From positions 1-14,128 of the forward strand of contig DATNPH010000234.1 of the NCBI GenBank assembly GCA_036703315.1: a stretch of 14,128 bases of DNA, written 5' to 3'. The DNA comes from DATNPH01 sp036703315. Lineage in GTDB: Bacteria > Cyanobacteriota > Cyanobacteriia > Cyanobacteriales > Coleofasciculaceae. Of this stretch, positions 8,901 to 13,302 are shown piece after piece (positions within the stretch are counted from its first letter, which is position 1; each line of letters starts with the position of its first letter). Below the pieces are notes generated by a model. The model saw only the letters and a program-made list of their open reading frames with translations. It was not told the DNA's origin and did no database searches. The translations under genes were made by a program, and so were the position numbers.

Positions 8901-9861
8901 GCTCAAATGCAGCTAGTAATGTCGCAACTTCTCGCTCTCTGCCATAGAGTTTTTGAGGAATTTGAAACTTGTCGGAAATATCATGTTCACCAAGGATAAT
9001 GTCTTCAATCTCACCATTAGCCTCGAACTGCATCAAACAGAGTACTAAATCAACTTTGATTCCCCAGGCACCTTGGTATCGATCTTGAACCGTTTTCGCC
9101 ATCAATTTCATCACAATATCTGAAACGGCTTGGGGAATCTCTGGATTCACCTGATGAGGTGGCACAGGCTGTTTTGCAATGTGAGAATGCACCAATTCTA
9201 AGGGATCAGTTGTTGTAAAAGGCAACTGTCCAGTTAGTAGTTCGTAAAAGGTGACTCCGAGGGAGTAAAAGTCTGTGCGGTAATCAACACACAGACTGAT
9301 CCGCCCTGTCTGTTCCGGCGATATGTAAGCTAAAGTACCTTCTAAGATATTGGGATTTTTAAGCGTTGGATTTTCGCGGGTTAATTGAGTGGAGATGCCA
9401 AAGTCAATGATTTTGAGCTGTCCGGTTTCTGGGTTAAGGACGATGTTTGAGGGGTTAATATCTTTGTGGATAACATGGCAGCAGTGAATCGCGCCCAAAA
9501 TCTCAGTAATCTGAATGGCGATCCGGAGGAATTTTTGTAGGGACAATACTCCCCTACCTACCCCCATCCACTTATTGCTCAATTGAGCTAATGATGACGC
9601 GCCAAAATCCTCAAAGATAATGACCAGAGTTCTGTGATAAGTTTCTAAGCTATAAGCTTTGACCACGCCCTCCAAATTCAGGTTGTGGGTAATTTGATAC
9701 TCCTGCTGATATCGAGTGAGTTCATTGGGCGTCAAATAATCGTCTTTGAGAACTTTGAGGATAACGGCTTTGTTATCCTGTTCTCGGATGCCTCGATAGA
9801 CAAGAGAATTGGTACTTTCAGAGATTTGAGTGAGAATCTGGTAGCCAGGAACAGCAATCAT
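2992..9861 (-). CDS. Giant dual-specificity signalling kinase: Ser/Thr kinase-AAA ATPase-GAF-PAS(x3)-histidine kinase (HstK type)
   Basis: This 2289-residue multidomain protein belongs to the family of cyanobacterial Ser/Thr-kinase/ATPase/histidine-kinase fusions. In order, it has a eukaryotic-type kinase at about 7-275 with Lys36, Glu54, the catalytic loop HKDINPSN (D134, N139), DFG at 153-155 and SPE at 181-183. A STAND/AAA-type ATPase starts near 306, with Walker A GTPGIGKS at 382-389 and Walker B FLDD at 510-513. A helical, TPR-like region covers roughly 690-1330. GAF lies at about 1358-1534, PAS at about 1540-1665, 1705-1815 and 1825-1930. The histidine kinase core has H1987, an N-box near 2188, DSGCG at 2222 and GSGLG at 2248. 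The frame stays open to an ATG at 9903, adding 14 mostly hydrophobic residues. I prefer the ATG at 9861 because it gives the MIAVPGYQI start I recall for this family. Neither start has a good ribosome site. Residues about 325-374 look like a repeat-derived insertion. Confidence 0.93.
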   Translation of the reverse strand: MIAVPGYQILTQISESTNSLVYRGIREQDNKAVILKVLKDDYLTPNELTRYQQEYQITHNLNLEGVVKAYSLETYHRTLVIIFEDFGASSLAQLSNKWMGVGRGVLSLQKFLRIAIQITEILGAIHCCHVIHKDINPSNIVLNPETGQLKIIDFGISTQLTRENPTLKNPNILEGTLAYISPEQTGRISLCVDYRTDFYSLGVTFYELLTGQLPFTTTDPLELVHSHIAKQPVPPHQVNPEIPQAVSDIVMKLMAKTVQDRYQGAWGIKVDLVLCLMQFEANGEIEDIILGEHDISDKFQIPQKLYGREREVATLLAAFERVVAGEAEEVGETSQSKIRNLGRYIRSEETSDPDSVPLLLRRTLRDRYHAPKSKVEMMLVAGTPGIGKSALVAEIHKPITEKHSYFIWGKFDQFGRNIPYSAIVTAFERLVRKLLTESEAQLNQWREKLLSALGSDGQVIIDVIPEVELIIGKQPTVPELGRTESQNRFNLVFQNFIRVFCSHSYPLVIFLDDLQWADSATLKLVELMMTDADMQYLLVIGAYRDNEVTSTHPLMMTLEKIKKQGATINHITLSPLTLEQINHLIAETLYSDRTTSLPLAELIGHKTGGNPFFVNEFLKTLHAENLIIFDFERLIWQWDLAQIEGMDFTDNVVELMIEKLNKLPESTQQVLQFAACVGSHFDLNMLSTICKKSSKEVFQHLTVAVQLGLILSTSKLDEGLLIQNYKFLDDRVQQAAYVLIDEEQKKAIHLQIGRLLLQNTVPDSLFKILDHLNLGSQLVTDQQERDQIAKLNLRAGQKAQAATAYEAAVKYLKAGLEFLSADSWQTQYDLTLALHSVAAEAAYLSGDWQQQIDLTQVVLQQARTLLDTVKVYTVKLQACMAQNKQLAAWETALTVLKLLGVEFPDQPSQYDIQQGLEETASNLVGKNPLDLIDLPQMTDPEKLATIKILSSVFSAAYQAIPEMFPLIVCKQVNLSIQYGNASVSAFAYATYGLILCGIAGDIESGCQFGKLALSLLNQLKAKEVKTRTMQIVYSFISHWHEPVSGTLQPLLEAYQSGLETGDLEYAAYCGAVYCLHSFFMGKELSNLELDMATYREAIGQLNQETALNYHKVYQQFVLNLLGKSANVQLLKGEAYNEEEMLKLHQKSNDKTAIFYLFFNKSVIYYLFYDYHQSADYSARAEKYLDGVTATLNIPLFYFYDSLAKLAIYTDSTKSEQDDIHLKVIANQEKMKIWAHHAPMNFSHKFELVEAERHRVMGRHLEAMDYYDRAIAIAKENEYINEEALANELAAKFYLAWGKQKIAQVYMADAHYGYVCWGATAKVKDLEERYPQLITQSAAARSTTKTRATTIDTTSSSQSGEALDLATVMKASQAIGSEIELDKLLENLTKILIENAGAQFGFLILEQEGELLIEAEGTVDGQVTVLQSMPIEFVKPDGEMPLVSSAIVNYVLRTKESVVLNDATRAGRFTNERYIKKYKPKSILCAPLMHQGQLSGIVYLENNLTTGAFTPDRLEVLQLLSGQAAIAIANAKLYAKAIESENRLTQFLEAMPVAVSVHDPTGQVYYANRTAQELLGALGAAKTEQLTEAYQVYRAGTQQLYPTEHLPIVRALLGERVKADDLELRQPDKIIPLEVFTTPIFDETGKVVYAIATFTDITERIQADKLITEYSRTLELQVQERTQDLEQEIAERRRTQEALSQSEAQNRAILSAIPDLMFRVSAEGIYLGYVATCEVIDLLPSDFEPIGKHISELLPPDVSQRHMYHLQQALATGKGQIYEQQNWINGKLQHEEVRVVVSGEDEVLFMIQDISDRKHLEEKLSQANRFLDSIVANIPLALFVKDVQNDWRYILWNQAAEKLYGVSQDEAIGRNGYDFVDAELAERFLAEDLEILEQGKLMIIEEEHIEHDIRGSLWQRFMKVPLFNPQQQATHLLCIGEDITARKQAEIALRQKNEELASTLQQLQTTQEELIQSEKMAALGQLVAGIAHEINTPLGAIRASISNISNALTNSIRQLPQLFQQLSPERQADFFVLLEAARQNSESLSFREERQLKRTLKKQLETQGIDDADSITSSLVKLGITQDITPFIPLLQEKNKSLILETAYSLYLQQNNSQNIQLAVDRASKIVFALKSYARHGDSGQMSQAQVKEGIDVVLTIYHNQLKQGIIVSKEYADVPAILCYPEELNQVWTNLIHNAIQAMNNKGKLEIAVTEQTNHIVVQITDSGCGIPPDIKSRIFEPFFTTKPAGEGSGLGLDIVNKIIEKHQGKIEVESQPGRTTFSVWLPIKQSLS
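8740..8886 (-). repeat. Intergenic-type repeat DNA carried in frame inside the giant kinase
   Basis: About 147 bp lie between the conserved LLAAFERV segment and the EMMLVAG strand before Walker A, where family members as I know them have only a few linking residues. Read on the minus strand, the stretch holds three patches: a purine-rich run with repeated GGGGAAG-like words (about 8859-8890), an AATCCAAAATCC-like patch (about 8842-8860), and a hairpin patch at about 8761-8805 ending in the HIP1 site GCGATCGC. The last patch contains CTCC-GAA-GGAG and GGAC-TCC-GTCC stems. All three resemble dispersed cyanobacterial intergenic repeats, yet the frame is kept. The encoded peptide is polar and low in predicted structure. 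The repeat identity is from memory, not a search. Confidence 0.6.
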
Positions 9862-9908
9862 AAGAAGTAGGCAAGCAATGGCTAGGGCATAATGAAAACT
9901 CATACCTT

Positions 9909-10055
9909 ATACCATTTCGCTCAATACTTGCTACAGATCCAATTGTGGTTTTTTGCTAATGACTAATCGCTAACGTTTAAAGACACAATTAACCATTAGC
10001 GATTACCAATCTCTCCTTCAAGGTATGCGTAGCATTCATAAAATGGAAATGGTAT
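9909..10055. repeat. 10-bp inverted repeat pair enclosing decayed repeat DNA
   Basis: ATACCATTTC at 9909-9918 and GAAATGGTAT at 10046-10055 are exact inverted copies 127 bp apart. Between them lie three heptads, CTAATGA CTAATCG CTAACGT (9956-9976), and a nested exact 10-bp inverted repeat, TAATCGCTAA at 9964-9973 against TTAGCGATTA at 9996-10005. No protein is visible. The stretch lies directly upstream of the giant kinase and so must also contain or border its promoter, but I see no convincing -35/-10 pair. It may be a decayed MITE or short tandem repeat element. Confidence 0.45.
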
Positions 10056-10061
10056 TACATT

Positions 10062-10151
10062 AGGACTTACGCATAACCTCTAATTGTAGGGTGAGCATAG
10101 CCCACCATAACGCTATACGTAGTGCCTGAAGGCTCGATTTGCGTAAGTCCT
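10062..10151. mobile_element. MITE-like 90-bp element with 12-bp terminal inverted repeats
   Basis: The ends are exact inverted copies: AGGACTTACGCA at 10062-10073 and TGCGTAAGTCCT at 10140-10151. Each is flanked, one base away, by ACAT (10057-10060 and 10153-10156), a possible 4-bp target duplication. The interior has no reading frame. It carries short hairpins, for example GCCT-GA-AGGC near 10123-10132 and an imperfect GGGTGAGCATAGCCCACC. The AGGACTTACGCA terminus is, to my knowledge, a frequent dispersed word in Nostoc-like genomes, which fits a non-autonomous transposable element. Confidence 0.6.
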
Positions 10152-10248
10152 GACATAATTCAAGCAAGAAAACCAGCTGTTTGGGATAACCACGAGGTTC
10201 TACCTGCTTTCTTAATAGCGTTCTTTTTCAGGAATCTGCAAAACCTTA

Positions 10249-10271
10249 ATGTTCCAGCGGAACATCTCTAC
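10249..10271. repeat. Half-decayed GTAGAGA-type palindromic repeat
   Basis: ATGTTCC-AGC-GGAACAT (10249-10265) is a perfect 7-bp stem with a 3-nt loop. It continues on one side into CTCTAC (10266-10271), but the matching GTAGAG arm is missing. Palindromes of the form GTAGAGA...TCTCTAC are common dispersed repeats in cyanobacteria, so this looks like one with a degraded arm. No T-run follows, so it is not a terminator. Confidence 0.4.
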
Positions 10272-10309
10272 AACTCGTAATCTAGGTAAAGTTGTTGGAC
10301 TTCCCAAGA

Positions 10310-10340
10310 CGAAACAATCCCACGGCAAGCCGTAGGATTG
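10310..10340 (-). terminator. Probable gnd transcription terminator hairpin
   Basis: Read on the minus strand, CAATCCTACGGC pairs with GCCGTGGGATTG as a 12-bp stem (10340 down to 10315) with one G-U pair and a TT turn. A short TTT run follows, then CG. It lies about 40 nt beyond the gnd stop codon, in the right orientation to end gnd transcription. The U-tract is short, so termination may be weak. The same hairpin sequence may itself be a dispersed repeat. Confidence 0.5.
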
Positions 10341-10379
10341 TCAACATCCACTGACTATCAATGGACAAAATTAGCTAGA

Positions 10380-11828
10380 TTAATCTGTGGTACCGGTTTG
10401 TAGGGATTGTTCTGCAACCTGAGTCCATTCAGTGTGGAAGGTGCCTGGTTTATCGGTACGTTCGTAGGTGTGAGCACCGAAGTAGTCACGCTGCGCTTGA
10501 GTGAGGTTTTGTGGCAAGCGATCGCGTCGGTAGCTATCGAAGTAATTCAACGAGGCAGCAAACGCGGGAGCAGGAATACCTAATTTATTAGATACCGACA
10601 GCACCTCGCGCCAAGCCTCCTGCCGATCCAAAATACTTTGCTTTAACTCAGGAGCTAGCAGCAGGTTAGGCAACTCCGGCTCGTCCGCATAAGCGGTTTT
10701 AATCTTATCCAGGAACGCTGCGCGAATAATGCAGCCACCCTTCCAGATCCGGGAACATTCACTCAAGCTGAGGTTGTAATTAAATTCTTTTGATGCCTTA
10801 GCCAACAGCGCCATGCCTTGAGCATAGGAGCAAATCTTCGAGCAGTAGAGGGCATCCCGGATTTTGTTAATAAACTCTTTCGTATCCCCCTCATACTTAC
10901 CCGTGGGACCTGTCAGGATTTTAGATGCCGCTACTCGCTCCTCCTTGTAGAATGACACAACTCGGGCATTGACAGCAGCCGTCATCGTAGGAATCGGTAC
11001 AGCCAGTTCAAAGGCACTCTGCACCGTCCAGCGTCCTGTTCCTTTCTGACCGGCAGCATCTTGAATGACCTCTACTAGAGGTAAATTTGTATCGGGGTCA
11101 ATAAACCTGAAGATATCAGCAGTAATTTCAATCAAAAACGAGTTGAGTTCGTCGGTGGTATTCCATTCAGCGAAGACCTCATGCAACTGCTGATGGTCAA
11201 GTCCCAAACTGCTCTTGAGCAGGTCGTAGGCTTCTGCAATTAGCTGCATATCGCCATACTCAATTCCGTTGTGTACCATCTTGACGTAATGACCCGCACC
11301 ACCTGGACCAATGTAGGTTACACAAGGACCGTCATCTACCTGAGCAGCAATTTTGGTCAGAATGGGCGCTAACTCTCCATAGGCGGTATCTGTGCCTCCA
11401 GGCATCAGGCTAGGACCATTCAGCGCTCCTTCTTCACCGCCACTGACGCCCATGCCCACAAAGCCAAGTCCTGTGGATTCTAATTGTTGTGTGCGTCGCT
11501 CTGTGTCGGTGTAGAGGGAGTTACCACCGTCAATGATCATGTCCCCAGGCTCTAGCAAGGGTTTGAGTTGGGCAATCACCGCATCCACTGGCGCACCGGC
11601 TTTCACCATGATTAGAATCTTGCGGGGTCGTTGCAGCGATTGAACCAGTTCTTCAATGGAATAGGCAGCGGTGAAGTTCTTGCCCTTTGCCCGCTTTTCC
11701 ATAAACTCCTGGGTAACGGCAGCGGTGCGATTGAAAACAGCTACAGGAAAACCATTTCGCTCAACATTCAGCGCTAGGTTTTCTCCCATGACCGCTAGGC
11801 CAATCAAACCAAAGCTTGGTTGTGTCAT
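10380..11828 (-). CDS. gnd: 6-phosphogluconate dehydrogenase, decarboxylating (NADP+)
   Basis: The enzyme converts 6-phosphogluconate and NADP+ to ribulose 5-phosphate, CO2 and NADPH in the oxidative pentose phosphate pathway. In cyanobacteria this pathway is the main dark source of NADPH. The 482 residues match the usual length. The N-terminal nucleotide fold shows GLIGLAVMG (7-15), and N33/R34 for NADP. The signature GMGVSGGEEGALNGPSLMPG spans 126-145 with S129, G130 and G131. The catalytic centre is K183, H186, N187, E190 and Y191, in standard numbering. The C-terminal helical domain includes GRW, IWKGGCIIRAAFL and the substrate-closing tail YERTDKPGTFHTEW. The ATG at 11826-11828 has a GGGAGAGG site about 5 nt upstream. 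The gene is separated from the signalling operon by more than 500 bp of repeats and is probably monocistronic. Confidence 0.97.
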   Translation of the reverse strand: MTQPSFGLIGLAVMGENLALNVERNGFPVAVFNRTAAVTQEFMEKRAKGKNFTAAYSIEELVQSLQRPRKILIMVKAGAPVDAVIAQLKPLLEPGDMIIDGGNSLYTDTERRTQQLESTGLGFVGMGVSGGEEGALNGPSLMPGGTDTAYGELAPILTKIAAQVDDGPCVTYIGPGGAGHYVKMVHNGIEYGDMQLIAEAYDLLKSSLGLDHQQLHEVFAEWNTTDELNSFLIEITADIFRFIDPDTNLPLVEVIQDAAGQKGTGRWTVQSAFELAVPIPTMTAAVNARVVSFYKEERVAASKILTGPTGKYEGDTKEFINKIRDALYCSKICSYAQGMALLAKASKEFNYNLSLSECSRIWKGGCIIRAAFLDKIKTAYADEPELPNLLLAPELKQSILDRQEAWREVLSVSNKLGIPAPAFAASLNYFDSYRRDRLPQNLTQAQRDYFGAHTYERTDKPGTFHTEWTQVAEQSLQTGTTD

Positions 11829-11833
11829 AAAAA

Positions 11834-11841
11834 CCTCTCCC
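11834..11841 (-). promoter_or_regulatory. Ribosome binding site of gnd
   Basis: On the minus strand, GGGAGAGG lies 5 nt before the ATG at 11826-11828. It fixes the gnd start, which also agrees with the conserved N-terminal NADP-binding motif beginning at residue 7. Confidence 0.6.
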
Positions 11842-11846
11842 GGAAC

Positions 11847-12080
11847 TCTGCTTAACTTGTAGTATGATTTGTCTCACCTACACAGTAGCCTGATCCCCGG
11901 AGGAGTCCTCTAAAAAATAGATTAAGAGTTTGCTTTTTTAGCGTAAACCCTTACTATACCAGATTATGTTTAGGTTAAAAGCTTATCATACGTTGCTGGA
12001 ATTAGCAAAGACATCAGCAGGCAATAGCTGCTTAACTGGTATTGGTATTTAAGCAAACAATTTCACGCAAAATTAAGAGA
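11847..12080. promoter_or_regulatory. Divergent promoter region between gnd and ycf66
   Basis: This AT-rich region without a gene must hold the start sites of both divergent genes. For ycf66, the best candidate I can see is TTGCTT (11930-11935) with TACTAT (11952-11957) 16 nt later, or TATACC overlapping it. This would give a leader of about 140 nt. TATCAT near 11985 is another possible -10. For gnd I see no clear pair. A short stem AGCAG...CTGCT (about 12016-12032) lies in the ycf66 leader. All assignments are by eye. Confidence 0.35.
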
Positions 12081-12088
12081 CACACAGT

Positions 12089-12094
12089 AAGGAG
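12089..12094 (+). promoter_or_regulatory. Ribosome binding site deciding the ycf66 start
   Basis: AAGGAG lies 10 nt before the ATG at 12105. The frame is open further upstream to a TTG at 12042, but that start has no ribosome site and would add 21 basic residues not expected in the family. The ATG at 12105 is preferred. Confidence 0.65.
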
Positions 12095-12104
12095 TACCCA
12101 CAAA

Positions 12105-12782
12105 ATGCTGGCATACGTCCTAGCGTTGGTCATCGGTCTTGGTAGCCTTGCCCTTTACTTGGCAGCGTTCTTTTTTCCAGAAGTGCATCGCAAAGAAGAC
12201 TTTATTTGGAGCGGGATAGGGCTATTCTACGCCCTAGTTTTATGGGTATGTGCAGGACGCATTACTGGCGGTGTGCTGCTGGGTCAGCTGGCAAGTGTAG
12301 CACTGTTAGGTTGGTTCGGTTGGCAAACCTTGACCTTGCGGCGACTTCTTGTACCCCAAGAGCAGCAGACAGCAATTCCCAGCCAAGATGAACTTAAAGG
12401 AAAGTTGGAAAAAGTCTTACCCGCTGGTGGTGTTCAAGGACTGCAAGAGCGGGTAACAAGTCTTTTTCGCAAAAGCAAATCTGAGGCTCAAACCACTCCA
12501 ACCGTAGTTGAGCCTCAAGTCACCCAAACCACTGTGCAGGAAAAGATAGACAGTGAACCCGATGAAGTAGCTGCTACGGAAGAAGAAGTCACTGCCGAAC
12601 TTGTTCCACCCCATCCACCAAGTCCTGAACTGGTTGAAGCTGCTCAAAAATCAGCTGACACGGCTGATTCAGGTGAAGCGGCAGCAATACCAGTAGAAGA
12701 GATTGCTCCTGAGGCTGAGTTAGCTCCACCGGCTGAGCCAACAGGTCCAGGAGATCCAGAAGACAGAAAAGCAGAACCCTAA
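12105..12782 (+). CDS. ycf66: Ycf66 family membrane protein
   Basis: This 225-residue protein belongs to Ycf66, a family of unknown function found in cyanobacteria and some plastid genomes. The conserved part is the first 90 residues, beginning MLAYVLALVIGLGSLALY. It contains three hydrophobic segments at about 2-24, 34-51 and 53-75, with the family words FFFPEVHRK and WVCAGRITGGVLLGQ. The remainder (about 90-225) is a soluble tail rich in Glu, Pro, Ala and Thr, low in complexity and strongly acidic near the end, typical of the variable part of this family. The ATG at 12105 with AAGGAG before it is chosen over the longer TTG start. The gene ends 6 nt before a heptad repeat array and faces the convergent four-helix-bundle gene. 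Function is not inferable here. A thylakoid or plasma membrane location is likely from the segments. Confidence 0.9.
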   Translation: MLAYVLALVIGLGSLALYLAAFFFPEVHRKEDFIWSGIGLFYALVLWVCAGRITGGVLLGQLASVALLGWFGWQTLTLRRLLVPQEQQTAIPSQDELKGKLEKVLPAGGVQGLQERVTSLFRKSKSEAQTTPTVVEPQVTQTTVQEKIDSEPDEVAATEEEVTAELVPPHPPSPELVEAAQKSADTADSGEAAAIPVEEIAPEAELAPPAEPTGPGDPEDRKAEP

Positions 12783-12788
12783 CTAAAG

Positions 12789-12851
12789 GGTGAAGGATGA
12801 AGGGTGAAGGATGAAGGGTGAAGGGTGAAGGGTGAAGGGTGAAGGGTGAAG
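12789..12851 (+). repeat. Left heptad array, nine units of GGTGAAG/GATGAAG
   Basis: There are nine uninterrupted 7-bp units: GGTGAAG, GATGAAG, GGTGAAG, GATGAAG, then five of GGTGAAG. This is the short tandemly repeated type known from Nostoc-like cyanobacteria. It starts 6 nt after the ycf66 stop and ends 3 nt before the stop of the convergent four-helix-bundle gene. It is not a CRISPR array, as it has no spacers. Confidence 0.95.
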
Positions 12852-12854
12852 TTA

Positions 12855-13235
12855 TTAAGGCTTATTTTGCTTGGCACTAACAATAATGGCAGTAATGACT
12901 GATATGAGTTCTTCTGTTTCCCCGATTAAAGCTATTAGGCGTTTGTTGGGAATAAGTCCTGATTCAGCCAAAAGACGAAGCCAATACAAGCTTTCTCTTG
13001 CTTCCTTTTGAGCAATGCTGTACTTGTGGATAAAATCAGCTCGACTTTCCCCAGATTGAGCCTCCTCTACATTAGCCCCAATAGAAGTTGCCGATCTAAG
13101 GTACTGTTTTGCAATTATCCAACCAGCACCATCTTTCCCTTCCTGTAAACATTGATAAAGTTTGATTGCCCGCAAAGCATATTTAAACGACCTTTCCCTA
13201 ATATCCCAATTCTTCTGCTTTTCGCCATTCATCAT
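12855..13235 (-). CDS. Four-helix-bundle protein (23S rRNA intervening-sequence type)
   Basis: The 126-residue protein belongs to the small four-helix-bundle family first seen in intervening sequences of bacterial 23S rRNA, and structurally related to the Avd protein of diversity-generating retroelements. Family hallmarks are the FKYALRAIKLYQ helix, the centre YLRSATSIGANVEEAQSGESRADF (about 45-68) and KEARESLYWLRLL (about 77-89). No enzyme residues are expected. The role is unknown, with nucleic-acid or RNP binding proposed for relatives. Two ATGs lie in tandem at 13235 and 13232, and both are inside the degenerate heptad array. The closest G-rich word, GGGGAG, is about 13 nt upstream, too far to be a strong site. 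The TAA stop lies 3 nt from the left array. The gene is intact, so it is probably under selection or recently moved. Confidence 0.88.
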   Translation of the reverse strand: MMNGEKQKNWDIRERSFKYALRAIKLYQCLQEGKDGAGWIIAKQYLRSATSIGANVEEAQSGESRADFIHKYSIAQKEARESLYWLRLLAESGLIPNKRLIALIGETEELISVITAIIVSAKQNKP

Positions 13236-13297
13236 TCATAATTCACCACTCCCCATTTATAGTTCCCCATTCATCCTTCATCCTTCACCCTTCATCC
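13221..13297 (-). repeat. Right heptad array, eleven degenerate units, overlapping a start codon
   Basis: Read on the minus strand, eleven 7-bp steps stay in register: GGATGAA, GGGTGAA, GGATGAA, GGATGAA, TGGGGAA, CTATAAA, TGGGGAG, TGGTGAA, TTATGAA, TGATGAA, TGGCGAA. The first four are the same units as in the left array but inverted. The later ones drift, and they run through both ATG codons into codons 3-5 of the four-helix-bundle gene. The array also occupies the whole upstream side of the divergent ABC permease gene. Confidence 0.85.
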
Positions 13298-13302
13298 TTG
13301 TT

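Larger units (their letters stand above)
12795..13297. mobile_element. Candidate cassette: four-helix-bundle gene with 28-bp inverted heptad ends
   Basis: Positions 12795-12822 and the reverse complement of 13270-13297 match at 27 of 28 bases, including the order of A and G variants (GGATGAA, GGGTGAA, GGATGAA). Everything between is the four-helix-bundle gene plus more heptads. The arrangement recalls 23S rRNA intervening sequences, where a gene of this same family sits in the loop of a stem made by complementary ends. Here it lies between protein genes. No transposase is present, and mobility is an inference. Confidence 0.45.

Noticed and set aside
10249..10265. Palindrome as an operator or terminator
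   Set aside because: It is not near a promoter, has no T-run, and resembles a dispersed repeat with a lost arm.
12042..12104. Longer ycf66 start at TTG 12042
   Set aside because: The 21 extra residues are basic and unlike the family, and AAGGAG is placed for the ATG at 12105.
12417..12647. 76-codon minus-strand frame inside ycf66
   Set aside because: It lies opposite the acidic tail of a recognised gene and has no ribosome site or family motif.
12789..12851. CRISPR array
   Set aside because: The 7-bp units are contiguous, with no spacers and no cas genes.
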